From: Vandiemenella viatica
Lineage: Eukaryota; Arthropoda; Insecta; Orthoptera; Morabidae
Reading direction: 5' to 3'
Assembly (NCBI GenBank): GCA_031002005.1
Contig: JARYHS010013630.1
Location: 239,823,539-239,887,538 of the forward strand
Length of the DNA stretch: 64,000 nt
Part shown: positions 48,917 to 61,635 of the stretch, piece after piece
Numbering within the stretch: the stretch's first letter is position 1
How the letters are laid out: each line of letters begins with the position of its first letter
Program-made: the position numbers and the translations under genes
The notes under the pieces: generated by a model
The model's input: only the letters and a program-made list of their open reading frames with translations
What the model was told of the DNA's origin: nothing
Database searches by the model: none

Positions 48917-50569
48917 TTAGCGGGCCAAATTGCTGGGCAAGCTATCGTTAGATTTTACAGTTGCCATTTATCAATTGCCGTTAAAGAGAATTAAAATAAT
49001 TATAACTGAAATATTTGGGAGTATTTCAAGTTTTTAACAGGAATTCCTCAATTATTCTTTTACGAACACATCATTACTATTCACTATCTATATCATTGAA
49101 CTCTACATTAATCGCAGAACGCACGCTAGATTTATGTTTATGGTTTAAAAAGTAGCTTCACCTCTATGTAGATGTTCTATTTGCATCCTGCCAACAGAAA
49201 AACGATAAAATGTTGTCATGGAACAACTATATACTAAATTTCTGAGTTTTTTTGCAAATTGTGGAAGTAAGTTATTCGAGTCATTGTAATGAAAGGTACA
49301 AAAATTTTAGCCTGCTTCGATTGATTTTAATTTTAAATGTGATATTATCCATACAACAAGATGGGTATTACTAGTTCGCCACAGGTAACTTCATCGAGGA
49401 CATAGGAATGCCGATATATAACCAAGAATTGATCAATCAATCGTTAAAACAGTATATATTAATCAGGAAGTTGTTTTATTATGGTTCTAGTTTGGACTTT
49501 TGTTGGAGTGACTTAGAGATGACGCTACTTTTACGACAAACCTACGTGAAGCGCATGTTCTAAATTAATTAGTGTAGATTTAAGATTTCTACGATGAAAC
49601 GGTAAAACTTTAGTACAGTACCGAAATTCACATCTGCTTTCTTCGGGGTATTATGCGTTACACTAAGGCAGACGGCTCGTCTGAAAGACGTGTGGCTTGT
49701 TTCAGCAGACTTCCATTAAGAAGAAGCATTTTTTTCTCACTTAGACAGATTTTCAAGCGGCTTTATGCTTTCGGATGACGAGGGCTGTTATCTTTGAACA
49801 ATTTTATTTCTGAGAAGGTAAAATCACACAAAGCAGTAATCTCAACATAAATCTCGTTCTGCAAAGTAAATCAACCTCTTGCTTGGTTTCAATGTGTCTT
49901 GTATTTTAGTGACTCAATGAAATATGGATTATTACTAACTGATGATGCAGATTTTACAAAAATATGTATGGCTTTAGGATAGGGTTACCAGAATTTTTTC
50001 TCCAAATCCGGAGACGCTTCACCATTTATCACCAAAATCCTGGGACGCTTTCGGCATTTGTCCTAATTACGCGTTGTACTTCTATAAGTTATATGATTAA
50101 AGGTTGGGTTAACTTAAAAGCCGCATATTGTTCATATTTTAAATGAGGATCACAGACAGCCATGTTGCACACAGCAAGGAGACTTGATTTTCCAAAACTG
50201 TTGTGTCCAAGACGCAGTATCCTCGTAATTTTCTTTTAATGCTAGGCACGTATAAGGAAAGAAGTGCGCTTCATATCTCTTGCTTTTAAACGAATGTGTT
50301 AGCAAATCAGTGCTTTTAAAGAATTCTCGCTTGATTAAAAAAATTCTGAAGACAACAGTAAAAATCCGGGGAAATTGCGGGGACGAAATCTGTCCGGGGA
50401 CAGAGAGCTAAATACGGGGACTGTCCCCGGCAAACGAAGACGTCTGGTAACTCTACTTCAGGAAGAAGTATTGCGAAAATAAAATTTCTGTTAACTCATA
50501 ACTAAATATATAACAAAATAAGAAGATTTTAAATTATCAGACAATTTAACCCTCTGACAGAAAAAAAAG
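48917..50569. other. no gene recognised
   Basis: AT-rich sequence. Short repeats of the GGGGACAG/CCGGGGA word occur at 50365-50430. The ORF 49964-50146 has no known domain. Confidence 0.45.
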
Positions 50570-52200
50570 TTAGATCCACTTGTAGAACAAATCCAATTAC
50601 AACAGAGAGCTGGAAACGACTATGAAGGTCTACTGTCGAAAAAAGTTAAGAATTGTGAGATATACACTACAAACATCTCCCGATCGAAAAGTAGGAGCCA
50701 AACAATTACAAAAATTCACTTTCAGCAACATATTACGTAATTCATTACTAAAATATACATTGACTGACTAAAATGTGAGAAAGAGCCCTACGTCTGTAAA
50801 ATGCTCGGACATAAAAAAGTGAGCCAATGAATCTAAAAATTATTGATGATTCGGTATGACATCATCATTGATGATACATTGGGAAAAGATAATAAAATAA
50901 TAAGAGGAAACTAGAACTACAATATACATTGACGAAGTTGTTAAAGTGGATGAGTGCTCAATTGCCCACCATTAAATATTATTAGAGGATCATGCGGATT
51001 ACGTCACTGGTATATCTAACGGAAGATCTGAAGAGTTATTGAGGTCCATGCTATTGAATAACTTACAGAGGGTGAAAACAGAATACAAATATCTCTGAAT
51101 CACAGTAATATAAGATCGAAACGACAGTATATACTTTAAATAGAAGTTTACAAGAGGTACAATTATTACTAAATGATTCCATGTTATTGATAATTATCGG
51201 GAACTTTAACTTTCATATTACCTTCAAAACTAAATTACGAAATATTAACAGTGTAACATATTTTTTGAAATAACAAAGAAAACTAAGATTTATTTTAACT
51301 AAATAATTTAAAAAATCTTTTAAATTGTAAAATAAATAATACCAAAATTAACTTCAGTCAGAACTTCAAAACATTTTTCAAAATTCTCCAGACAAAACAG
51401 AATTCCAATAAGTAGCTGAACAAAATTAACATATAAGAAGGCACATAGAAAGGATTAGATTGCTACAGAAATACAAAAAATTTGTGCCAGTGGTGAAAAA
51501 ACACCAAAACACTTTAGAAGAAATCTGCGATTAGAAGGACACCAAAAAATATATGGGAAACACATAAAAAGAGCAAAACAAACACTGAAATGGAACCTCC
51601 CCAGACTTCAGTGTAAAAACAGGAAACAAAAACTGTAAGTACAGTGTAATATGCACAGCATTTAATAACAGATTAGAATTATAAACATACTATAACAACA
51701 TCAAAGCATGTACATAAACTGTTCTAGGACACCGAGGATGATTGAATAAATAATCGAAACGCGTCTGCCATAAAATTAAGTTTTTTTATTTAGCTGCACT
51801 AGAGGGGTAAGTCACAGAAACCTTACTAATATATTTCAACCTTACTAATATATTTCAGCTGAATGAAAATGCGCTTCCATATGAGTATACCCCTTGATCC
51901 GTAACTCTCGAGGATTTCAGAATACCGTCATTCCTGTTGACGCCGACACAATATTAGCAAACTCAAAGAATTCGACTCAAATAAAAATATACTTATAATA
52001 ATTAAATAAAGCCCAACAAACAGAGCATTCAAATAACGTTTCTTTGAAGAAATCTCAGGACCATTTAAAATTTAAAGTGCAATAAACCAAGGAGATTGTC
52101 TTTGCTCGTCACTCTTCAATAGTGTTTACAAAAATCAGACAATAAAATTCCCAAAATCAATATTTTCAATAATTCCTGCTTAAACAATTTCTGTTTGATT
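50570..52200 (+). pseudogene. heavily decayed LINE reverse-transcriptase fragments
   Basis: Two weak RT landmarks are visible. Around 50995-51110 a plus-strand reading gives DYVTGISNGRSEELLRSM then VKTEYKYL, like the 'DD-x-x-L-x-x-x-S...EEL...KT-x-YL' region after the catalytic box. Around 52080-52135 another reading gives AINQGDCLCSSLFNSVYK, like the 'G-x-x-QGD-x-LSP-x-LFN' block. They occur in the reverse of their protein order, so at least two fragments or a rearrangement are involved. Stops are frequent. Confidence 0.45.
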
Positions 52201-52382
52201 GTTGTTTATTTCATAACATTTACTTTGATATCGGTCGATTATTCTTTTTAAATTATGATACTTTTCCTCTTATTTGATATTTTCCATTTCTAGGATTAAA
52301 TTAATAACGGATTAGTGTATTTGCAGTCCACAAAATTTCTAATGTTTCGTAAACACCAAGAATTCTGTAAGTCAACAAAGGA

Positions 52383-52590
52383 GAACGTTAGAGGCGGGAA
52401 AGAACTGGAGGCAAGGAACGGGAAGGAACTCAGCTATGGTCTTTGAAGGAACCATCCCGTCATTCACCTGGATTGACTTGGGGAAACGATGGAAAACCCA
52501 ATTCTGGATGACCAGACAGGGATTCGAACCCTCGTCCTCCCGAATGCTAGACCAGAAAGTTACCGTTCACCCACCATGCACGTTAAGAAA
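52383..52590 (-). mobile_element. SINE-A copy 9
   Basis: Minus orientation. GTTAGAGGCGGGAAAGAACT, CATCCCGTCATTCACCTGGA, B-box complement GGGATTCGAACCC near 52518, and head CACCCACCATGCACG. The 3' terminus with TTTACGCCTCG is missing. Confidence 0.8.
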
Positions 52591-54149
52591 CAAGTAATTT
52601 AAGGTATTACGCGAGGACGAGGAGCTTGCATTATAAAGAAACACCTGCGGCATATTGTCTTGGGAAGTAGAATGCTGACATGCCGTCGAAACTGCACCTG
52701 GTAGATCCAAAGTGGGTCATATGCCTGTATAGGCAAGATTCAAGACTGGAACGGTGGTGACAGATCGGTATTTATAACACCGGGTAAGACTCGTTGCGGC
52801 GTCTATCACCACCATGAGCGCTGCCATCTCAAGCAATCGTAGCAGAAGAAGCAGGCTTCGAAGGGTCCGCAGCAGCCATCAGTCATTAACCAGTGGGCAC
52901 TATCGTGGTCAAGTTAGTTATGGGGAGCTACCTATGGACCCTTGAGGGGCAATCGACAATTCTGTAGGCCTGCTCGTCACTCGGCAGGAAGTGTTTTAAT
53001 CATTTAGCTACTTTATTCCAACGCGCTTTTTCATATATCAGCTATTTCGCATCCCACTTTTTCATCTGAACCATTTGTATATCACTGAGTAAGTACTGTA
53101 AATAAAACCTGGTAAAGATGAAGTGGCACATTGAATTTATTCCATGATCAAATTTACATCATGAATCGAGGTCGTCTTCTACGGCCCACTTTTACTCATG
53201 GCTCCCCAATTCAGCCTGCCCTGACTGATCCAGGCTGGTCACTACTCTGGTGTCAGGTGTGGGGCTTGTTTTTCAATACAGTTGCTTAATTTGTGTTATT
53301 TTGTTCTGGTTTGGACTAGATTCGATTGATGTGGTCGTGTCACCCTAAGCGACACTTGTTGACCGTGATTCAGCGTTGAAAGAGTCCCTCTCGCCACTGA
53401 CCATGTTCGTTGTGCTAACAGCAGACATGATTTCACTACGGTCACGTCAGTTTACTGCGTTGGACCTTCATGAAAAATGTGAACTGTTGTATAGGTGCAG
53501 ATGGTTCGGCACCATCCTCAAATTTGATGATAATCCTGGGTCTGTTCTCCCTACTATACCTTTCGTGTAGTTTTAACCTGCAATTATTAGAGCAAACAAA
53601 AATGTTCCATTCGAGATCGTGTTAAAACTTGTTAAGTAGCTCTGATGACGACTTCTTCATATTCACAACAGTCGCATTTCTATTTTTTTTCTGTTCTGCA
53701 TTTCTTCACTCAGTGTTAAAACTACCTTTATGGTACTGGATAAAACTTATTTCTTTGTCTCAATTTTATGTTACCACTCGCGTCCTGAAAGTACACTTGC
53801 TGCTTCACTTTATTCTGTTACCTCGTCCTATTTTCTCTGTCCCAAACGTCAGTCTTGTGCTGACTGCCTTTTATAGACTTCAGACGCGCTACTGGATACG
53901 AAAAAATGTAATGGATCATGAAGTACATTTGTTACTATCAGCGTTCATACTCTTTACTCGTTTATGTGTTGTCTGTATATTGACAGTGTGTTTCTCTGTA
54001 TGTATATTTGATTGCATCCCTTACAATACAGCGATATTCAAAATTAGTTATACAAAATTAAGATCTATTTAAAATGAAAGTATATGTTCTAATGAGTTAA
54101 GTGACACAGCATCGAATTCAAAAGAACTTCAAATTTTGTCTACAAATTT
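52591..54149. other. no gene recognised
   Basis: Mixed composition. The ORF 53629-54072 plus (147 codons, hydrophobic, Phe/Leu-rich) lies in pyrimidine-rich DNA and has no recognisable family. I regard it as chance. Confidence 0.4.
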
Positions 54150-55142
54150 TCAACATTGGTTACTTTTGACACACGGCGGACATCCTGTCTGTAAGCGATA
54201 TCGTTTCAAATGAATCATATCACCGTCTATGGTTGCAGCTGGTTCTGCTATTCGAAAGCGGAGGTCGTTTAGATTTGCTGGAACAGGTGGAAAAAAACTT
54301 TATGCTTAACGAAATCCGATGGCGTCAGATCAGATCCTTGTGGCGGCCAGGCCATCGTTCCACCACGCCCAATCCTTGAAGTCATCTTTTAAATCAGGTA
54401 AGTAGTACCGCTATGTGGAAATGCGTAGGTGAATTATGTTGTTGAAAAATAAAACACTGATCCATATCATCCCAAAATTGTGGTATTAGATAGTTTTCCA
54501 GCATATGCAGATACGAAATGCCAGTAACGGTTTGCTGGAAAAAAGAAAGGTCCATACATCTTAACAGAACTTAGTGTACAAAAAAAGTTTACCTTTTGAA
54601 AATCCCTTGCATGTTCTACGTCCTCCCGGGGATTGTCAGAACTCCATATCATAACATTCAGTTGATTTACCTTGCCATTTGTATAGAGCGTAACCTCATC
54701 TCTAAAAGTTGTCATCAGTCTCCAATCTGTCAAACATGCTTGCACAACATTCATATCTCTTTTGTTTATCGCTATAAGTGAAAGCTTGCAATAATTGCAA
54801 TATCTGTATGGATAAAATTTCAGACATTTTCTTAAAATCCTGCACACTGTAGTTTGGGGAATCTGCAATTCTAAGAGGGAAAGATTAGACGATTTTTTTC
54901 TGACTGCGGGCATTAGTCAGTCTAACATACTGCTTCGACGTGTTCGTCTGTAGTTCGCGGCTGACCTTGACCCCGGTTCCTATGCGCTGCACAACCAGTT
55001 TCAAGGAAACAGTAATAGTGGGCCTCTGATGTGGTTCCTTAAGATATTTGGTCCTGAATTTCTTTTGAACAGCTGTGGCCGATCTCGTTTCATGAAACCA
55101 AACACAACAATGAGCGCGCTCCGCACCAGTATACGAATCCAT
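54150..55142 (-). pseudogene. mariner-related transposase pseudogene
   Basis: On the minus strand from 55142: HCCVWFHETRSATAVQKKFR is the first helix-turn-helix of the mariner-related family with a DUF4817-type N-terminus. LELQIPQTTVCRILRK near 54860 is the second. FRDEVTLYTNGKVNQLN carries the first catalytic Asp, followed by IWSSDNPRE and MYGPFFFPANRY. The second catalytic block, normally QQDG-x-x-PH, reads QQHNSPTHF near 54440, so the Asp is His. The third, WPPQGSDLTPSDF near 54330, keeps its Asp. At least two frame changes and several stops separate these blocks. Termini were not found. Confidence 0.8.
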
Positions 55143-56271
55143 GATTACTAAATAAAGTGTGACTGTCGTTTAAGATGTAAAATGATGCACTCTACCAAAT
55201 GTAATGCAAACCTGTTGAAACGGAGGAAATAACGCTGGTTCGGAAGCTGCCTGTTTAATTTTGTTTTGTTAAATCAGAATAACGCTGTATTATAAATTTT
55301 TGGAGAAGGGTAAAATAACTTTTTAAAGTAAAAAATTTCTGTTAGATTAGCTCTTGCTACCAATTTAGTCGCTTTCATCAGTCAGACCGATCTAGGTGAC
55401 TATGCTTTCAAGTTGGTCACAGGTTAGAGTAATGGGGGACAAACTATACCTGAAGTCTATTATATTGTTTCTTTCATTCCATTTGTATGTAAAAAAAATA
55501 AATAAAAAAAATATTAATGTTGTAATTTATTGGCCATTACAATTACATAGTACCATGGACGATGGTACGTAGTGTACTGTAGACACACAGATAGATTTAC
55601 CCCCCATCGCTGTTATATAATTAGCATTGCTCAAATATGTTACTAAAAGTTCTGAACAAAAACAAATCAATCCGTCAATACGGAATCCGTCTGACGACGT
55701 ACAGTATTTAGTGATAACATCATAGAGCACATTACCATGATTTTTCAGTTTCTTAACGAAACATGGTTTTAAAACTCACATCATTTTTGTTTCAAAACTA
55801 AGTGCAAATATGGTACATTTTCGAAAAGGAATTTAACTTGAGTTTGGTAAGGGGAAAATATACTGGACCTCAGAGTGAGGAACACACATGGAACAGTTTT
55901 CGATGCTAAATCCCGCAGTTAATTAGTGTTTATTGATCAATGTGCTGAGTTGACGACTAGGGATGATACAGGAGAAAAATCTGGGGAACAGTAGGGAATG
56001 TTTACCTGTACCAACCCTCGCACCAGTATCTTGGGTTCGTTTGCCAAGAACTTTGAAACAATAGCATTTTGACATTTCGGAGTTTTTGTGCTCATCCGAC
56101 TTACCTGAAATTTAACCCAGCTCACATTGAAACATATGAGTACATATCTCTCAGAAAATACACACATCCCTGCATCAAGTATGGAATCTCTGGCCGATAT
56201 CAGAGAAAAACATACGAAAACTATACAACACGGTTAAACTGTAGAGATGGTAGGCCAGAGGCAGCACAGGT
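55143..56271. other. no gene recognised
   Basis: AT-rich sequence with short ORFs of no known family. Confidence 0.5.
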
Positions 56272-56279
56272 GTCTCGCG
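56272..56279. repeat. 8-bp target site duplication, left
   Basis: GTCTCGCG, identical to 57361-57368. Confidence 0.85.
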
Positions 56280-57360
56280 CAGTGGTCTCCAACGTGAAAA
56301 TGCGAAATCGGTAGATCTGCTCGCTAATATCGGTATATGAAAAAAATACAACCAAAATAACCGCAGTTTGCTGGGTAAGATGTGCTGTCGAAGAATTTTT
56401 ATCAGTTTGACACCAATTTTACTACCAGACTTGTTGGAACTTCAAGACTTGCTACCAATTTGACATCAAACTGTGCATCAAACTGATGGTAATCTGGACA
56501 AGTTAATCATCAAAAGTTTGAAAGAAAATTTTGGTTTCAACTTGAATTCAAAGATGAGCTTGGTTTTCATATTACCTTTTTAGCTTCGTATAGTATGAAC
56601 TGAAGTCAGAAGATGGTAATGAGGGTATTTTTTTAAAGTATGAAATACAAGTTATTTAAGTTTATTTCAAACTTCGTTACATTACTACATTATTTTTTTA
56701 AACTTCTTTATCTTTGTCAAATAATAGGAAAATTGCAGGATATATTATAAATTAGTCAATACTATAAAACATAATAAAAATAACATAAACAACAGAATTA
56801 GTAATTTGTAGTTATTTAACAAAAAAATATTAACTTTAGGAAGGCTTATTTCGTTAGCTGCGGGTGGTTGACCTGACCAAGATTGTCGAATGCGGGAATA
56901 TCGACACACAGGATGAATGCAAATAATTCACCAAATGCGGCGCATTGCCTCTTACTGCACTGCCCATCTCACTGTCTTTAATAACATGTATTTTCATTTT
57001 ATTAAAAAATGTATTTATGCTAATGGTTACCAATACAATATAGACAAGCGAACTAGCTCGGGAATCTCTTAAAAACGTCGATGGTGTATGGCATAAACGC
57101 ACAGAGGTAGTTCCCAAACGATATAGGAAATATGCTGCAAAAGGATTCTAACTACCTAAGATTTAATCGATCCAATAATTCCTCGTAAAACATAACCGAA
57201 ATGGGTTGCCAATATGAAAATGTAAAATCGGAAAAAAATTCGGGAAAATTTCGTTGTTTTCTCAGAAATCGTGGAAAAATGGTTACATTTCGGTAGTACA
57301 GACTATGACAGGTTCTATATTGGCAGAAACACCGAAAAATCGGTAGGTTCAAGACCACTG
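56280..57360. mobile_element. hAT-type non-autonomous element, 1081 bp
   Basis: Left end CAGTGGTCTCCAACGT and right end AGGTTCAAGACCACTG (complement CAGTGGTCTTGAACCT) are classic hAT inverted repeats. They are flanked by the identical octamer GTCTCGCG on both sides. The interior is AT-rich. The minus-strand ORF 56854-57117 has no recognised transposase motif, so it is probably a deletion derivative. Confidence 0.9.
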
Positions 57361-57368
57361 GTCTCGCG
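57361..57368. repeat. 8-bp target site duplication, right
   Basis: GTCTCGCG, identical to 56272-56279. Confidence 0.85.
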
Positions 57369-58341
57369 TTTCGCAGCAGAGGCGAGGGAGGATTGCAGTG
57401 GGCAAAGACAGGCAGAATCAAGTGAGGCCACAGAGCCTGTGACAGTAGACACGGCCACCAGCCAGTAACACAATTATCGGCAGTCGACCAGGACAGGCCG
57501 AGTACAAGGAGAGGCACGAGCACATACCAACAGAACAGTCCCCACACAGACGCAGCTTCAAGTTTTCAAGAATGGCATTTTCAACAACAAAAAAATTCCC
57601 TGTATCTAAAAATTCAATTTTTAGCAATGTGTCCTGGAATAATGGTTCAATTACGAAAGAGCCGAACATTTATCGAAAATGGAAAGCTCTCGAATGTTAC
57701 TTAATTGAAGAAAACAAAAATAAAATCTCTTTATGTTTTAATAATTTGCCAAAATTTTCATTTTCTGAAGAGATAACTGAAAACAGAAAATATGTTTACC
57801 TAAAAATACAGTTTCAAAAAAGAGAGATGAGGTGAATTCTGTAATGTATTTTGCATTACTTCCTGTAAACACGATGTGTTTTTAGCACTATGATTGCAAC
57901 TAAATAATAACCTTTCAATTTCCAATAAATAAGAGATATCACGTGAACAGGTAAGCAATCAATCTGGCATCCCGTAATTGAACTGAAAAATGTTACCTAA
58001 CTTTAGCTTCCGGGTTAACTGATTTATATATAATGTCGCATTCAGTCGGAAAACAGACCTTACTCTCTGATAAATCTCAGTCTAGGAAAGGAATCCGGTG
58101 TTCATTACACAGAGTTAGTTAATAGGTTACGCTGATAAAAAAAATGTTCCCGTAAAAGCCAGCAACCCCTAGTTACCACTATCAGGCAACCATACATCGC
58201 ACTGAGAGCCAAAGACGTCCTTACGGTGTGAAGATTCTTTAAAACCATTTCCTTTTATTCGTACATATATATTAGCTAAATGACACACTCCGTGTAAGGA
58301 AATCTCTTCATCGAAGCTCCAAACTATTGGACTTAGAGATC
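57369..58341. other. no gene recognised
   Basis: GC-richer to about 57560, then AT-rich. The ORF 57572-57835 plus (87 codons, Lys/Asn-rich) has no known domain. The hAT element interrupts this GC-richer sequence, which continues at 56220-56279 on the other side. Confidence 0.4.
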
Positions 58342-59322
58342 TAACGGAGCTCCGCATCGCATTCGCAAGTGCGGAACTTTCGCGTGAAATCCTAACTCCA
58401 TTCGCGCATCCGCAATTTCGAAATGCGGATGTAAAGGCGGATGTATAGTTTACATTGCAATATATATATATATATACTGTTCTTTTCTCTATATACGAGA
58501 TTCGCCTCATCGTCGCTTGTTTTTTTCTTACGATCCTGCGATAAAAGTAACAATGAACCGAACGGTGTTATTACCTATTCATGGTCCAACTTTTAGGACA
58601 TCCTTTTGGTACTACCGTAGGATGCGCTCACCTATTCATACTACTAGAAAGGGTCCAACAAATTGTTCCAAGCAGTCCTTTCCACTCGTCCTTTCTAGTG
58701 CACACACTCATAAGAGGTTTCCTCCAATCATGATTCAACACCATAGCTTGTTGGACGGAAAGGACCCGTGTTGGTTATCTGGGAGTTCAAAAACATTCAA
58801 CACGTCCTACATGTAGTCAATTAACCCCTTCACGGTCCATCAAGGGTCCTTCATCGAAAATCAGATCATCGTAGGTCCTACAAGTTGTACTGTGAATGGG
58901 CCACTAGAGCGGTGGAAAGGCGAGTGGCGAGCACGGATATGAGTGGTGCCGTGGCCTTGTTCTTGACGCTTGAATTAGTCGAGCCGAGAACTCCGAAAAA
59001 TCCATATGACAAATATTGTTTTTTAGACATGTGCGTGGTTATGAAAAAATTTAATTCACTTGTGAAATCATCCCACAGTTTTTGTTGTTGAAAGATGAGT
59101 CAAACAATAAATAAATATGGCAGTATTATATGGAAATAGACTTTACTTATGAAAAAATGTAGAATTTGGCATAAAAATATACTTATTTTGATTTTAAGTT
59201 TATTTTTGATAAAATATTAAAATCTAAATAGTTATAAATTTATTTTTGCACCTCCGCATCCTCGGATGTCAACCACTGAACATCCGCATCAGCATCCGCG
59301 TTCGCAAAGATGACCTCCGTTA
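58342..59322. mobile_element. possible inverted-repeat element
   Basis: Left TAACGGAGCTCCGCATCGCA and right, read as complement, TAACGGAGGTCATCTTTGCG are related. Both ends are dense in GCATCCGC/GCGGATGC words. No clear target duplication. The 58560-58890 interior repeats GGTCC-containing phrases. The ORF 58517-58816 plus shows no known domain. Confidence 0.4.
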
Positions 59323-60120
59323 CAACAGTAGTCTATATTACTGGAAATAGCAGCTTTGTAATACGTATAATTGCTTTGTTCTGTCAATCATCTATAATTC
59401 CGAGATCAATCAGACTTATTTCCAGTAAATGGTTATAAGAGGAAGCAAACGATAAAATTAGTTGGACAAGGCGTTTTTAATTCTGGGACAAGATTTACCA
59501 ATTAACGTAATTTTTGCACTGTAGGAGCCACGGCTTAAGGAAATATCAAGTAATGACAAATGTTGAGGTAAGCTCAACCAATTTATCAATGAAAACAACA
59601 AAGAATGTTCTGAATAGGGAGATGAGAAAAAATGCCCTCAATTTTAAGAATGTAAAGCAACAGAATACTGATCACATATAGAACAACTCACTCACACGAA
59701 CAATGACTAAGGTTTTTTATGATGTAAAGCGCGGGGAGAGTTTAAAACAGTAGCGATAAATTGATCTTGTGTAAACTAAATTTTAAATCATATTGTACTG
59801 ATAATTTTAGGATAGAACATTAGCAGATTAATGCAGAAGACTGACGTGGATCAATTGAACTATACGTAAAACAACTGCAAATACAGTGACTAACTGAGCT
59901 CAGTTAAAAATGAATGGAATTATGAAAAAGAAAAGTTTGAAATGTGACAATCTTCTCTAAAGAGTTACCAGGGTTGCACCATATGGTGATATGTTTCATT
60001 GTACTTAGCGACTAAAACGATTTAACATCATTAAGAGATATTAAGAAAGGTTGTCACACAGATAAAATAAAAAAGAGAAGTGATGGTGGTAGAAGCAGAT
60101 TTTTATTTATATATGCTTTA
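59323..60120. other. no gene recognised
   Basis: AT-rich sequence without recognised elements. Confidence 0.5.
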
Positions 60121-60308
60121 TTAGTATATACTTCGTACGCGTGGATTAAGAATTTCGTTGCCAGAATTGAATATAGAAAGCTGTTGGTAACGTAGGATTG
60201 GTCCCAAGGACAACATCGAAGTCAGCTTAATACTGACAGGAAAGCAATCACTATATCATTCTACCGTTGAACCTGTCTCATGAAGTGAATCCAATTTCCA
60301 ACATATTT

Positions 60309-60697
60309 AAAAACAGAAAAACAAACGAAGTTGCGGGGATGTGGGGGGGGGGGAGGGGAGGGGAGGGGGTCTTAACTAAGGGCGGCTTTATTACAACTTG
60401 GTCTTACTTCTTTCTTCAGCATGAGCATCCGATTCTTCGGTTCTAATAACTTTAGCTGCTCGTGCTCTGCTAGATCTATACCTTAGGCCAGTTTACGCCC
60501 GCAAGGCATAGTCAAAAATGAAGACAAACTAAACTGGGGCTAGAAACATTTAAGCAGACACAAAGTAATAGTACAAAGAAAATCGACATCTGTACTAAAT
60601 AATACTTTTTGTCTCTAAACGAAATTTACTAACAAAGCATACACTATAATAATGCGTGAGACTCACAGCTTGAGCAAGCGACGTGACATCCGTCACT
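60309..60697. other. segment absent from Helitron copy 1
   Basis: Copy 1 runs directly across this point (complement of ACATATTT then CTGTCACCATTCG), while copy 2 carries 389 extra bases including a G-rich run at 60340-60370. Either an insertion here or a deletion in copy 1. No terminal repeats seen. Confidence 0.7.
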
Positions 60698-61102
60698 CTG
60701 TCACCATTCGATAAGTTCTCATAATTTCGTGACTACAACTGTTATCCATACCGAATAAAATGCCCTGTGTCCTTCCTACAGATACAAAGTATTTCCTTGT
60801 CAAATCCTATCAATATCGGTATAGCCAGGTAGTCGTCAAAACTTAACAAAAAGACATAGACATACTCCGCATTTATGGTATTATTAGTGCAGACCACACA
60901 CACACTGACTACGAGCGTAACAACCCCTCAGGGATCAATATAACGGTAAAAAGTGTGCACCTACTGCATTGCTGGACTACCTACGATTTACACTGCATTG
61001 CACCCTTAAATTTGAAGTCTCTATAGTTTAACATGCAATCCGAACAACCGACCGTCCAGGCGTGACTCATACAATCACAAACAATTTTTAAAAACCTTTG
61101 CT

Positions 61103-61185
61103 TCCACTGGGATTTGAACCGGAGACCATGCTTCAAACACCAGTAAGCAAGCGCTTTAACCACTGAACTACCACACCGCTATGTG
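61103..61185 (-). other. tRNA-like segment in Helitron copy 2
   Basis: Minus strand: A box TAGTTCAGTGGTTAAAGCGC and B box GGTTCAAATCC, about 250 bases from the element's 5' end as in copy 1. Stems do not pair as a functional tRNA would. Confidence 0.75.
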
Positions 61186-61433
61186 CATTAGGTAGTACAG
61201 AGACTTACACATCTTACGTGTCTGTCTATCGCAGATCAGTAATTTTTCAAAATTGTATGACAACATGTATTATTTATACAGAAAAAATTACGCTATGTCC
61301 ATCCTAATGCCAAATAGTATCTCCTCGTCAAATTTCATCACGGTCGGATTAGCCGCTTAGGCCAAGAAACGTAACAAACAGACAATGAGACAGATAGACA
61401 GAGTTACTTTCGCACTTATAATATTAGTACAGA

Positions 61434-61635
61434 TACACAACTCACTTATAAAAATAATAATACACGAGAAATTTAAGAAACTCGGTTAAATCGTAAACAT
61501 AAACATATATGGCGTGGAACAGACTGTAGCATAAAGAAACAGAAACACAACGCCATCTACTGGATGGTTACCCAATCTTGATTTAAGTGTTGTCGAAAAA
61601 TTAGTACATCACCATCTGTTAGAAATTTATGTAAC
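61434..61635. other. spacer
   Basis: AT-rich, nothing recognised. Confidence 0.5.

Larger units (their letters stand above)
60121..61433 (-). mobile_element. Helitron-like non-autonomous element, copy 2, with tRNA-like module
   Basis: On the minus strand it starts TCTGTACTAATATTATAAG after an A and ends CACGCGTACGAAG...ATACTAA before a T (CTAA fits CTRR). It aligns with 26712-27514 through GTATAAATAATACATGTTGT, the tRNA-like segment, GAGTCACGCCTGG, GATCCCT(C/G)AGGGGTTGTT, GTAGTCACGAAATT and CCACGCGTACGAAG. It is longer than copy 1 because of extra segments at about 60309-60697 and 60780-60890. Confidence 0.65.

Noticed and set aside
53629..54072. 147-codon hydrophobic ORF as a membrane protein gene
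   Set aside because: It reads pyrimidine-rich DNA giving Phe/Leu runs. No start context, splice structure or family resemblance.
61103..61185. Second functional tRNA
   Set aside because: Same degenerate tRNA-like module as in the first Helitron-like copy.
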